DNA of 64,000 bases from Bacteroidota bacterium. GTDB taxonomy: Bacteria > Bacteroidota > Bacteroidia > Bacteroidales > Prolixibacteraceae. Below the pieces are notes generated by a model that saw only the letters and a list, made by a program, of their open reading frames with translations, made no database searches and had not been told where the DNA came from. Location of the stretch: NCBI GenBank assembly GCA_030698405.1, contig JAUYMU010000061.1:121840-185839 (forward strand), in the 5' to 3' direction. The stretch's first letter is position 1, and the number at the start of each line of letters is the position of its first letter. Of this stretch, positions 52,912 to 61,113 are shown piece after piece. Both the position numbers and the translations under genes were made by a program.

Positions 52912-52919
52912 TATCTTCG
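52912..52919 (+). promoter_or_regulatory. Possible late promoter box of the capsid operon
   Basis: TATCTTCG, 35 bases before the small membrane gene at 52955 and identical to 45933-45940. The G-C change relative to TAnnTTTG, at two operons, hints at a phage-specific variant. Confidence 0.35.
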
Positions 52920-52954
52920 GTCAGAAATAAAAAACAATAACAATTAAAAATTAC

Positions 52955-53065
52955 ATGAAAATGCTTAATCAAACAAAAACTGTTGCATGGATTGCAGTCG
53001 CAATTCTGGTTTTAGTGGGCTACGTTGCTTACGACCTTTACAAAAAAAACAACCCGGCAGTTTAA
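52955..53065 (+). CDS. 36-residue single-helix membrane protein
   Basis: MKMLNQTKTVAWIAVAILVL leads into GYVAYDLYKKNNPAV. One helix with a short basic tail; no signal cleavage site. It directly precedes the capsid candidate, so it may be an abundant membrane protein of the virion. Confidence 0.65.
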   Translation: MKMLNQTKTVAWIAVAILVLVGYVAYDLYKKNNPAV

Positions 53066-53101
53066 TTTCTGCTGAAGTAATCACAAAAAAAAAATAGAGA
53101 A

Positions 53102-53821
53102 ATGACAAAAAATGAAATTATTGCTTTGGCAGAAAAAGGACTAACCAGCTCAGTAATGGGTTACGAAGGTGACAAACGCAGTGGCGGCTATGTAGGCCAA
53201 TATGATTTAGGCCTGTCCTTCATGGGCGGTGCATCTTCATTTGTTGACGAATCGAAAAACGGTATTCAGTATTCAATGAATATTGCCAATTTGGGAATCG
53301 CCGCCGTTGATCGTGTTTTAGCACTTCACCCAGGATCAATGACCATTCCGGATGAAATTACCAACGCCGCGGGTGTTGCTGCTGCTGCAATTGTTACCGA
53401 TGGTACCATTATTGCCACTGTTGATGCTGTTGTAGTATGTTCTGGAAAACCAAAACCAATCAAACAACTTCAGGCGTTTGTAAACCGCAACCCTACCCGT
53501 TTTACCGGGCTGAAAATGTTGGTTAACAACAGCGATCAGTTTGAAGAGGAATTGTACGTTAAAAAATTGTCTCCTTTCAAAAACATGGAAGATCAGACAA
53601 TCAATCCTTCCGCTTTCAAAAATTCAAACCAGACCGACGACAAACGCGTTGAAATTCCACTGGAAGATTTTCAGTTGGACGATCAGACCGTTGTAGTTTT
53701 CACTTTGAAAGCTGGCCGTTCGGTTACCTTCACATTCTTTGCCGGTGCAATTGCAAACTCAGCCGGAGAACTGAACGCAAAAGCTGTTTTAGCCCGCGCT
53801 AACATGCAGCGTACTTATTAG
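53102..53821 (+). CDS. Major capsid protein candidate (beta-rich)
   Basis: A 239-residue protein with no signal or membrane helix. Gly/Ala-rich N-terminal part, then a beta-rich C-terminal half (RFTGLKMLVNNSDQFEEELYV, VEIPLEDFQLDDQTVVVFTL, GRSVTFTFFAGAIAN). This pattern suits jelly-roll capsids, but length is short for a double jelly roll (PM2 P2: 269). It opens the structural operon and its codons look optimised for high expression. The stop is TAG, followed in frame by nine codons to TAA. Confidence 0.55.
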   Translation: MTKNEIIALAEKGLTSSVMGYEGDKRSGGYVGQYDLGLSFMGGASSFVDESKNGIQYSMNIANLGIAAVDRVLALHPGSMTIPDEITNAAGVAAAAIVTDGTIIATVDAVVVCSGKPKPIKQLQAFVNRNPTRFTGLKMLVNNSDQFEEELYVKKLSPFKNMEDQTINPSAFKNSNQTDDKRVEIPLEDFQLDDQTVVVFTLKAGRSVTFTFFAGAIANSAGELNAKAVLARANMQRTY

Positions 53822-53852
53822 GAAACCACAAATTACCTTATCCTATCTTAAG

Positions 53853-54434
53853 ATGATAAAAAAAGCCTTGAGGATAGGCCAATTAATCACAAACGCGCAT
53901 CCTTCAGATGTGCGTTTGTTGTTTAAAGCCTACAACATAAAAGCCGAACCGACCGGAAAAAGCATTGTTGATGCTTACCTGGTATATGGTAAGCCGTTTC
54001 TAATGGAGTTGTTCAATATTGGTTACAAATCGGTTAACCCTGTTTCTTCACTCGATGGAGCCACAGTATTAACCACATTGGAATACAATAAACTTAGTGC
54101 CTCCGAAAAAGCAGCATATGATAAGGCTGCAAGTGATACCGCAAAGGCCAAAGCTTCGACCTGGACATCTATATCAGGTTGGTTTGATTCAGCCGGTGGA
54201 ATTTTAACAGGTGCCAAAAGCGTATATGAAGGTATTGCCTCAATTTTCTCAGGAAATAAGGCAATTGATACCGGGACCACGAACGCAGATGCAGCCATTC
54301 AAGCCGCATTTATGCAGGCGAAACTTGATGCTATTGCCGCCGAAAATGCAAACAATACAAAAACATATCTTTTAATCGGTGCCGGTTTACTGGTGGCTGT
54401 ATTGGTAGGTATCATGTTTTTGAAACGTAAATAA
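53853..54434 (+). CDS. Virion membrane protein candidate, C-terminal helix
   Basis: A 193-residue protein. The middle is Ala/Ser-rich and helical; the C-terminus is one membrane helix (TYLLIGAGLLVAVLVGIMFL) with a basic end (KRK), so it is tail-anchored. It directly follows the capsid gene. Confidence 0.6.
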   Translation: MIKKALRIGQLITNAHPSDVRLLFKAYNIKAEPTGKSIVDAYLVYGKPFLMELFNIGYKSVNPVSSLDGATVLTTLEYNKLSASEKAAYDKAASDTAKAKASTWTSISGWFDSAGGILTGAKSVYEGIASIFSGNKAIDTGTTNADAAIQAAFMQAKLDAIAAENANNTKTYLLIGAGLLVAVLVGIMFLKRK

Positions 54435-54444
54435 ACTTACACTG

Positions 54445-55788
54445 ATGGTTAATTCATTCCCGATTACAAGTTTTTCAAATCATATTTATTACCGTGCCGT
54501 TTTAAATTGTAACGTCAAATATGCCGACGTTTCAGCGGGCGACATGGCCGAAATATGGACAAATAAACGTGGTTATCTGGGTACATTCAAAATAGCACAG
54601 GTAAGCCGGAATATTGAAACTGCTAAAATTGTGTTTGAGGGTACAAAAGCATGGGACGCGCTTTATGGAAATCAAGCTTCACCAGTTCCAGCCGATAGCC
54701 AGACCGGGACCCTGAAAATTGTAACCAAAAATACACTTCGTCCAAAATTTGAACGGTATTACGACGAATACGCAACGCCTATTTTTACATCATTGTACAA
54801 CAGTGTGAAAAGCGTAAACGGAAAAGCCGTATTCATTATGCCGCAGGGAATACAGTTTCCAAAAAATATCAGTGTAGGATTGATAAGTTCAGCAGGGAAG
54901 TATTCAGGTGTGTTTTTGCCAGCAAAACAGGAACAATGGGCAGGAATGGACGGATACACCATGTTATTTTTTGATATTCCTTTTGCCGGTGACGATAGTG
55001 GGGTTTTAGTTTATACTGAAGTTCCGGTAACAGTTCAACCAACGTATGATAAACCATACATCGACACTACGCAGGTAATTCAAACGGTTGTTAATCCAAC
55101 AACAAAGGCAATAACTGTAACCAGTACCGATAATTCAGGCCAGACCTTTACACAGGTTGTACAACCCGGAGAAACCCAGGCCTTAAAAGTACAGGTTGAA
55201 AAAACACCCGATCCGCCGTTTATCATTACCGATTCACAACCTCAATTAAAAATTGCAACAATCCCAACAATGACAACACAAGAGTATAAATTACTGATTA
55301 CTGCCGAAATGCAGCGCATACAGGCCGACCCGGTATTTCACAAGCTTATTATTGATGCTTACAAAAATAGTATGATGGGTTACACCCAGGCAGTAGCCAC
55401 CAATGCAGTAAAAGAACTAAAGGGCCGGGGAATTATTCCAATGGATCAGTTTGGGGCTGGAATATGGGGACAAGGCGACTGGATACGGGCAAATTATCCG
55501 AAAGATGATTATACGCCTCCGGATTGGAATTCTGCTATGCCTCCGGTAATTGAACCAACTAATCCAAATCCCGGAGCAACACCAACACCCGGCGGAAACC
55601 CCGCAAACAATGATGTAATACCACCAACAACGGTAACGCCGCCAACAACGACAAACCAAAACCCGATAATTCAAATTGATCAGGTTGTTGATGCAAAAAC
55701 ATCATTTTTCGACAATACAATTGTCCGTATCTCTTTTGCTGCTGTTGTAATTTTTTTATTAATCAAAATCATTAAAAAAAATAAATAA
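54445..55788 (+). CDS. Large membrane-anchored virion protein (spike candidate)
   Basis: A 447-residue protein. The N-terminal ~210 residues are beta-rich. A middle part (250-360) is mixed. A Pro/Thr/Asn linker (370-410: PPVIEPTNPNPGATPTPGG) leads to a C-terminal membrane helix (IVRISFAAVVIFLLIKIIKK). The linker motif PPVIEP-NPNPGA recurs in the next but one protein. Extended linker plus anchor suits a spike or adsorption protein. Confidence 0.55.
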   Translation: MVNSFPITSFSNHIYYRAVLNCNVKYADVSAGDMAEIWTNKRGYLGTFKIAQVSRNIETAKIVFEGTKAWDALYGNQASPVPADSQTGTLKIVTKNTLRPKFERYYDEYATPIFTSLYNSVKSVNGKAVFIMPQGIQFPKNISVGLISSAGKYSGVFLPAKQEQWAGMDGYTMLFFDIPFAGDDSGVLVYTEVPVTVQPTYDKPYIDTTQVIQTVVNPTTKAITVTSTDNSGQTFTQVVQPGETQALKVQVEKTPDPPFIITDSQPQLKIATIPTMTTQEYKLLITAEMQRIQADPVFHKLIIDAYKNSMMGYTQAVATNAVKELKGRGIIPMDQFGAGIWGQGDWIRANYPKDDYTPPDWNSAMPPVIEPTNPNPGATPTPGGNPANNDVIPPTTVTPPTTTNQNPIIQIDQVVDAKTSFFDNTIVRISFAAVVIFLLIKIIKKNK

Positions 55789-55798
55789 AATTTAACTC

Positions 55799-56149
55799 AT
55801 GAAATCGAATAAAAAAGTATTGATGATAGGGGCTGGCATACTGCTGGCACTTGGTTTATTGGTATGGTATTTAGGCCGCGAAAAAACAACTCCGGTAATT
55901 TCTGGTAACATTACTACTGCCGCTGATATTGAAACCAACCGGCACATAACCGAGGCAATTGATTATATCAAAAGCAATACGGAATGGTACAACAATATTG
56001 TATCAAGTGCAACCGCTGCCGGGCTTACAGTTAATCAGGCCGTAGCATATCATGCTATTTGGGCGGTAAAAACTTCAGGTAAAGTACCTATGGCTTTTGG
56101 TGGTTCCGGCGAATGGGGACACAAAGAATATGTAAAGGCAAATTTCTAA
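55799..56149 (+). CDS. Small N-anchored virion protein
   Basis: A 116-residue protein with one N-terminal helix (KVLMIGAGILLALGLLVWYL) and a helical domain. No similarity recognised. Confidence 0.6.
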   Translation: MKSNKKVLMIGAGILLALGLLVWYLGREKTTPVISGNITTAADIETNRHITEAIDYIKSNTEWYNNIVSSATAAGLTVNQAVAYHAIWAVKTSGKVPMAFGGSGEWGHKEYVKANF

Positions 56150-56152
56150 ACC

Positions 56153-57049
56153 ATGCCAAAAGCAATCTATATTATTGCCGCCGCTATTATTGCCTGGATA
56201 CTATTTTCAGGCAAGAAAGCGGGCGCGGTAATAGCTGACAGCGTTTTGAAAAATGCGCTGATACCGGAAAGCGAAGGAGCACCAACCACTGAAGCACCGG
56301 CCACGGATAGGCCGCCAGTAATTACAGCATCACCGCCAGTTATTGAACCGGTAAACCCAAACCCAGGGGCAACAACGCAGCCGGTTTATACTCTGCCTGC
56401 TGCTATTGCGCCTGTTGTAGTACCGCCGCCGGTTTATACTCCTCCGGCTGTTACGGCTCCAATTGTGGGCGTTTCGGTGGTTGTTCCTCCGGCTGTTACG
56501 GCTCCTATTGTGCTGCCTCCGGTTGATAATACACCGACAATTTACACGCCTCCGATACCAAGTGAACTCATAAGGGTTAAACCGTATGAAGGAACTGAAG
56601 TTTTTGATACGTATTCAGAAGGAAACCTAACAAGGCCGGTATCAGAATATTATCAGAAACAAATAAACGATAAGGTTTTATTTGCCATGTATGCGATTTT
56701 CGACAATCACAATTACCCGACTTATAAACTGGTTGATGCAATTAATGAATCAATTGCAACAAATAAACCCGTCTGGCTGGTTGTGTTGCTCCGGGCGCGA
56801 GAACAGGTTGAAACCGGAAAAGCTGAAAAAATAGGCGGATATATAAACGGCGCAAACGGGGCTTTTGGTTCAATTTCGCAAGTTTTTAGATGCAATCTGA
56901 CTGAAAAAGTAGTAAAGGCAAACGCAAACATTTATTTAACCCGCGAAACAAACGGCTTATATATCAAGGCGCAATATTCAGCCGGGGCAAATGGTGTTCC
57001 ACTTTGGCGCGAAATTTATAATCTGGCTCTTAAAATTGCCAATCCGTAA
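56153..57049 (+). CDS. Pro-rich N-anchored virion protein
   Basis: A 298-residue protein with a short N-terminal helix (IYIIAAAIIAWILFSG), a long low-complexity stretch of PP-V repeats (about residues 40-140; PPAVTAPIV units), and a folded C-terminal domain (140-298) with helices. Contains PPVIEPVNPNPGA as at 55541. A rod or stalk is likely. Confidence 0.6.
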   Translation: MPKAIYIIAAAIIAWILFSGKKAGAVIADSVLKNALIPESEGAPTTEAPATDRPPVITASPPVIEPVNPNPGATTQPVYTLPAAIAPVVVPPPVYTPPAVTAPIVGVSVVVPPAVTAPIVLPPVDNTPTIYTPPIPSELIRVKPYEGTEVFDTYSEGNLTRPVSEYYQKQINDKVLFAMYAIFDNHNYPTYKLVDAINESIATNKPVWLVVLLRAREQVETGKAEKIGGYINGANGAFGSISQVFRCNLTEKVVKANANIYLTRETNGLYIKAQYSAGANGVPLWREIYNLALKIANP

Positions 57050-57053
57050 CGAA

Positions 57054-57806
57054 ATGAAAATAACGTTCTCTGAAAATATTGGAAGTACTCCGGCGATTGT
57101 CCGGCGCGATACCGGCGAAATATTTTTAAACCGCAAAATATGGTTTAATCTTCCACAGGCCTACCGCCGCTTTATACTCTATCATGAGATGGGGCATTAT
57201 ACCCTACAAACGACTAACGAACTGGAAGCCGACCATTACGCTTTTAACCAGATCGCCGGAACGCAAAAAGAAAGCCTGAAAAATACAGTCAGGACATTGT
57301 ACGGGGTACTTCCTTTTAATACCGAATTGCAGGGCTTACGGCTGCTAAATATGTACAGGCTTGCACTTACATACGATCAGAAAAAAACACCAACAGCAGC
57401 CAGGCAAACGGAAATCAGACGAATTGAAAACGACATTTTAAAAAATTATTCACAAAATCAACAATTTCAGGAATATATGTACTCTACTAAAGGAAAAACA
57501 ACCGACTACGAATTTCCGGGCTATGACAACAGTCAGTTTAACCCCTCAATAGGGTTAAGGTTCCGCGACGTTCTTATTAATTCATCTGCCAACACGCCAG
57601 GAACGAATACGCCATGGCCGACAAATCAAACGCAATTTGTACCGAAGTACACCGCGCCAGTTCAGACAGCACAAACCGAAGCCAAACCGCTAACGGTCCC
57701 GCTCGATCTGGTACCCGATTATAAAACACCTTTTAGAATCGACTGGCAGGGAATTGCTACGGGAATACTGGTTTTATTGGCAATAATGGGACTTAAAAAA
57801 TTGTAA
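57054..57806 (+). CDS. Zinc metallopeptidase, tail-anchored
   Basis: A 250-residue protein from ATG 57054. HEMGH at residues 44-48 with the downstream acidic ELEAD (56-60) matches the gluzincin-like HExxH...E/D class. The middle is helical. A C-terminal membrane helix (GIATGILVLLAIMGLKKL) anchors it. It could cleave virion precursors or host envelope proteins. Confidence 0.7.
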   Translation: MKITFSENIGSTPAIVRRDTGEIFLNRKIWFNLPQAYRRFILYHEMGHYTLQTTNELEADHYAFNQIAGTQKESLKNTVRTLYGVLPFNTELQGLRLLNMYRLALTYDQKKTPTAARQTEIRRIENDILKNYSQNQQFQEYMYSTKGKTTDYEFPGYDNSQFNPSIGLRFRDVLINSSANTPGTNTPWPTNQTQFVPKYTAPVQTAQTEAKPLTVPLDLVPDYKTPFRIDWQGIATGILVLLAIMGLKKL

Positions 57807-57808
57807 TT

Positions 57809-58258
57809 ATGTGGTTAAAACTTATTTCAAAATACAAAAAGCCGTTGATATGGCTGGTTGTTATTCTCGGAATTGCCGGGGCTGTATATTTCTGGAAAAG
57901 AAAAACCGACAGCCAAAAGGCCATAGGTGATTTAACAGTTGATAAAACAAACCTCACAATTACCAACAACCAGGCTATTATTATTGCTGAAAACATTTTG
58001 GGAGCGATGAATAGATACGGTACGGATGAAAAGGTAATCATTGACAACCTGAAAACACTTCGCAAAAATGATTTATTGCTGGTAATGAAACAGTTTGGCG
58101 TTCGCCCGTACAACGGAGCCGGTTTAGCTACACGCGGATATGAAAAACAATTTTTTTCCACAGATTTAAACCTTATTGGCTGGCTTCAGGAAGAATTAAG
58201 CGGGGATTCTTTGGACCAGGTAGCAAACATTTTTTTAAACAACCAAATACCATTTTAA
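57809..58258 (+). CDS. N-anchored protein with annexin-like repeat
   Basis: A 149-residue protein with an N-terminal membrane helix (LIWLVVILGIAGAVYFW). The C-terminal ~90 residues include RYGTDEKVIIDNLKTL and LIGWLQEELSGDSL, reminiscent of an annexin-type GTDE repeat seen in other Bacteroidota phage proteins. The match is by eye. Confidence 0.5.
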   Translation: MWLKLISKYKKPLIWLVVILGIAGAVYFWKRKTDSQKAIGDLTVDKTNLTITNNQAIIIAENILGAMNRYGTDEKVIIDNLKTLRKNDLLLVMKQFGVRPYNGAGLATRGYEKQFFSTDLNLIGWLQEELSGDSLDQVANIFLNNQIPF

Positions 58259-58261
58259 GCC

Positions 58262-58711
58262 ATGAAACAAAAAACTATTATAACGCTTGTCGCTATCCTG
58301 GCAATTGCCGGCGCAATCAGTTACGGTATTATCTGGTACCGGAATAAAAAAGCACTTGCAAGCATTGCACCTGTTACCCCTGCAACCGGCACGCAAACAA
58401 CCGGCACACCTGTAACCGGAACGGGTTACGGCTTACCGCCTATCAATTCTTACGCATGGTGGCTGAATAAGCTTGGACATGCCAGTTTCCCACTTGGCCG
58501 CGGCTCGGTTGGCGTTGAAGTTTACAAAGTTCAGGAGGAAATGAACAAAATGGTTATTGCCCGCAAACTTACCGCCGGAGCAATTACCGAAGATGGAATT
58601 TTTGGAAGCAAAACAGAAGGCCGCTTTGCCTTATTGTTTCCCGGCTATTCTGTAATAACGCAATTCATGTTTATCAATGAATTCGACAAAAACAAAGAAA
58701 TTCTAAAATAA
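58262..58711 (+). CDS. Membrane-anchored peptidoglycan-binding protein
   Basis: A 149-residue protein with an N-terminal helix (IITLVAILAIAGAISYG) and a Thr-rich spacer. The C-terminal domain resembles PG_binding_1: RGSVGVEVYKVQEEMNKM, then EDGIFGSKTEGRFALLF. It probably locates the entry enzyme on the host wall. Confidence 0.72.
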   Translation: MKQKTIITLVAILAIAGAISYGIIWYRNKKALASIAPVTPATGTQTTGTPVTGTGYGLPPINSYAWWLNKLGHASFPLGRGSVGVEVYKVQEEMNKMVIARKLTAGAITEDGIFGSKTEGRFALLFPGYSVITQFMFINEFDKNKEILK

Positions 58712-59040
58712 TGGCAGGCGTAGCTGCTGATCCGGTAACAGCAATAGCACAGGCTGCCGGTTCAATGTTTGAAACATGGGGCAAAGGGCTGGACGTTATC
58801 AATACTTTTTTTCAAAAGGGAATTGTACGCGAACAAAACAAAGGGCTGGCACTGCTGAATGAAAATGAGCGGATACGTTACGACCAGCTTATTACTAACG
58901 GAAATTACGCAATGGCCAGTAATTTACTGGCCGTAAGAGAAGGTGAAGAAAATTCAAAACGAATGAACACCTACATCATCATAGGTTTTACCTTCCTGAT
59001 TGTGATGGTTATAATTATTGTAAAAAGTAAGAAAAAATGA
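58711..59040 (+). CDS. Small tail-anchored virion protein
   Basis: A 109-residue protein with one C-terminal membrane helix (NTYIIIGFTFLIVMVIIIVK) and a basic end. The stop/start TAATG overlap couples it to the previous gene. Confidence 0.6.
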   Translation: MAGVAADPVTAIAQAAGSMFETWGKGLDVINTFFQKGIVREQNKGLALLNENERIRYDQLITNGNYAMASNLLAVREGEENSKRMNTYIIIGFTFLIVMVIIIVKSKKK

Positions 59041-59411
59041 AAGTAACATACTCTGTATTTTCCAGCTACGACGGCAACGATTTGGCAGATTTAGACCTTC
59101 AGATAAAAAACGCGCTTGCAATTTATCAGCAATTTGTTGATGAATACAATTCAGGAATGATGAACGGCAGTTCAAGCTATGCCAAAAGGGTACGACTTCC
59201 GCGGGTAAATGCTGCAACGGCTGTACTGGATACCCTTAACGCTCAGAAAAAAGCAATGTTATCAGATATTGGTCAGATACAAGGTATTGATTTGGTAAAC
59301 ACTACTACCGATTTAGCACAAACAGAACCGGAAAACGAAATACCATGGACAACCATTGGTTTAGTGATTGGAGCACTGGTGGTAATTGTAATAATTGTAA
59401 AACTGGTATAA
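59037..59411 (+). CDS. Small tail-anchored virion protein
   Basis: A 124-residue protein, helical, with a C-terminal membrane helix (TTIGLVIGALVVIVIIVKLV). Overlaps the previous gene by 4 bases. Confidence 0.6.
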   Translation: MKVTYSVFSSYDGNDLADLDLQIKNALAIYQQFVDEYNSGMMNGSSSYAKRVRLPRVNAATAVLDTLNAQKKAMLSDIGQIQGIDLVNTTTDLAQTEPENEIPWTTIGLVIGALVVIVIIVKLV

Positions 59412-59412
59412 A

Positions 59413-59535
59413 ATGACACGCAAAAAACGGCCAATTGTCGAAATAAAAAAGGGTCAAAACTATGTTTCAGGCCGAATGGTAACCGCTGAACTGAACAAAG
59501 AAATTATTGCAATCGCTAAAAAGCTGAAACGATGA
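59413..59535 (+). CDS. 40-residue basic protein
   Basis: MTRKKRPIVEIKKGQNYVSG opens a very basic peptide ending KKLKR. It overlaps the metallopeptidase start by 4 bases (ATGA), so translation is coupled. Nucleic-acid binding is likely. Confidence 0.6.
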   Translation: MTRKKRPIVEIKKGQNYVSGRMVTAELNKEIIAIAKKLKR

Positions 59536-60575
59536 ACGCACTGGAATACGCAAAGGGAAACCCGCACGAACTGGAAGTAAAAAAGCGACTGGATACGCAA
59601 ATGACCGACGATAAATTTTTACGATCAAATGTTACTATCTTCTGGCTAAAACAACTATTTCAGCACCTATGGACAGAGTTCAGGCCGGGATTTATAAAGG
59701 TTCTGCCTAAAAACTTTGATCCGTTTGATCAAACCGGATTAATCAAAAAATTTAAGCTGAACGGCTTGGAATATGGCAATTGGTTAAGTCAGGAGGACAG
59801 GTATAATTATTTTCTATCCTTCCAGATTGCGCTTTTCGATTTACAAAGTATTCTGCAATTCGGGTATAATTTAGGGTTGAATAAAACAATTGGCGTTGCT
59901 TTTGGTGCCAGGGGAAAAAGCCGGGCATCTGGTCATTTTGAACCTGATACTTTCATGATCAATTTGCCCAGGTACAAAGAAGCAAGCAAATTTAAAAACA
60001 TTGACGGGAATCCTGTTTTTAGCAAGATAAAAGTAATTAAGGGAATGCCCGTTGTTGTATCAAAAACAACCGCTGAAGTAAAACACATTCTATTCACCAA
60101 AACCGGAGGAGTTGGAACCTTTGGGCACGAATACGGCCACAGCCTTGATTACTATTTCGGCACCTACATTGAACAGGACGTAAAACATGGCAAATACCGC
60201 ACACTTACCCAGGGTTGGAGTACAAGCGACACGCCCGATATTGGTTACCGTGAAATGTCGATGCGTTACGATGTAAGCATGATTATTCATAAACTGATCT
60301 GGAAAAATGAGAAAGAATATACGAAGTATTACGCGGTGATTAAAAAAGGTGTTCAGAATAAAACCCTTCCCGATTACTGGATTCGTCACGTTGAACTTTT
60401 CGCCCGTGCTTTTGAAGTTTACATTAACCATAAACTAACCGAAAAAGGAATTAAAAACGGTTTTCTGGTACAAAACAAGTATGCCGGTCAATGGCCGTAT
60501 GCCGATGGCGAAACCCTAAAGGCTATTATTCCTCACTTTGATTCACTAATTGCTAAAATGCGCAAAAAACTATAA
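59532..60575 (+). CDS. Large polyvalent-associated (LPD1-like) metallopeptidase
   Basis: A 347-residue protein. The motif GTFGHEYGHSLDYYFGT places HExxH near residues 198-202. Such LPD1-like peptidases sit in polyvalent phage proteins delivered into the host. A helical, basic N-terminal half precedes it. It is the second metallopeptidase in this operon. Confidence 0.7.
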   Translation: MNALEYAKGNPHELEVKKRLDTQMTDDKFLRSNVTIFWLKQLFQHLWTEFRPGFIKVLPKNFDPFDQTGLIKKFKLNGLEYGNWLSQEDRYNYFLSFQIALFDLQSILQFGYNLGLNKTIGVAFGARGKSRASGHFEPDTFMINLPRYKEASKFKNIDGNPVFSKIKVIKGMPVVVSKTTAEVKHILFTKTGGVGTFGHEYGHSLDYYFGTYIEQDVKHGKYRTLTQGWSTSDTPDIGYREMSMRYDVSMIIHKLIWKNEKEYTKYYAVIKKGVQNKTLPDYWIRHVELFARAFEVYINHKLTEKGIKNGFLVQNKYAGQWPYADGETLKAIIPHFDSLIAKMRKKL

Positions 60576-60579
60576 AAAC

Positions 60580-60738
60580 ATGAACGAATTTTTCAGCTCA
60601 ACACTTTGGGCACAACTTAAAAGCGGAAAAACGCCGGAGGTGGTAATAGCCCGCGAAGTTTACATTTATTTCTCTCTTACCGCAGTTATCAGCGGTTTAT
60701 TGATCATTGTGGCCGCACATTACTACGGAAAACGATAA
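60580..60738 (+). CDS. 52-residue single-helix membrane protein
   Basis: MNEFFSSTLWAQLKSGKTP then one helix (YFSLTAVISGLLIIVAAHYYG). The ATG at 60580 lies five bases after the previous stop. Confidence 0.6.
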   Translation: MNEFFSSTLWAQLKSGKTPEVVIAREVYIYFSLTAVISGLLIIVAAHYYGKR

Positions 60739-60751
60739 ACAATTTACAATT

Positions 60752-60904
60752 ATGAAAAAAGTAAAGAAAAGCAAATCAGTATCTAAGGTTTTACAACTTA
60801 TGGATAAAGATTATTCATATCAAAAAGCTTTGAATTCAGTTTTAAAATCTGATAAAAGACTTAGTAAAACAAAACTTGAAAAGGAATTGAATTTATATAT
60901 CTAA
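60752..60904 (+). CDS. Lys-rich mini-protein 1
   Basis: A 50-residue basic protein beginning MKKVKKSKSVSKVLQL. It shares its opening MKKVKKS with the next gene. Probably binds DNA, perhaps condensing the virion genome. Confidence 0.6.
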   Translation: MKKVKKSKSVSKVLQLMDKDYSYQKALNSVLKSDKRLSKTKLEKELNLYI

Positions 60905-60916
60905 AAAAGTAAGAAA

Positions 60917-61066
60917 ATGAAAAAAGTAAAGAAAAGCCGGAAAACCGGTAAAGCCAACGCCGGAGCTGCAAAGCTGAAAAAGATTATTGCCCGCGCAAAA
61001 GTGATTTACAAAGCGCATCCTTCCAGAAAATGGACCAGTTGCATTAAAGAGGCCGCAAAGAAATAG
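60917..61066 (+). CDS. Lys-rich mini-protein 2
   Basis: A 49-residue protein: MKKVKKSRKTGKANAGAAKL, then helical KKIIARAKVIYKAHP, pI very high. It ends in TAG. Tandem with mini-protein 1; the pair looks like a small duplication with diverged bodies. Confidence 0.6.
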   Translation: MKKVKKSRKTGKANAGAAKLKKIIARAKVIYKAHPSRKWTSCIKEAAKK

Positions 61067-61072
61067 GAACCA

Positions 61073-61100
61073 GTAGAGCCGCGATTAATCGCGGCTTTAC
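61073..61100. repeat. REP-like palindrome
   Basis: GTAGAGCCGCGATT pairs with AATCGCGGCTTTAC; one G-U type mismatch in 28 bases. It resembles the element at 50989-51016. It can also act as a terminator stem between the mini-protein and ParB-like genes. Confidence 0.7.
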
Positions 61101-61113
61101 CTAACAAATCCAT

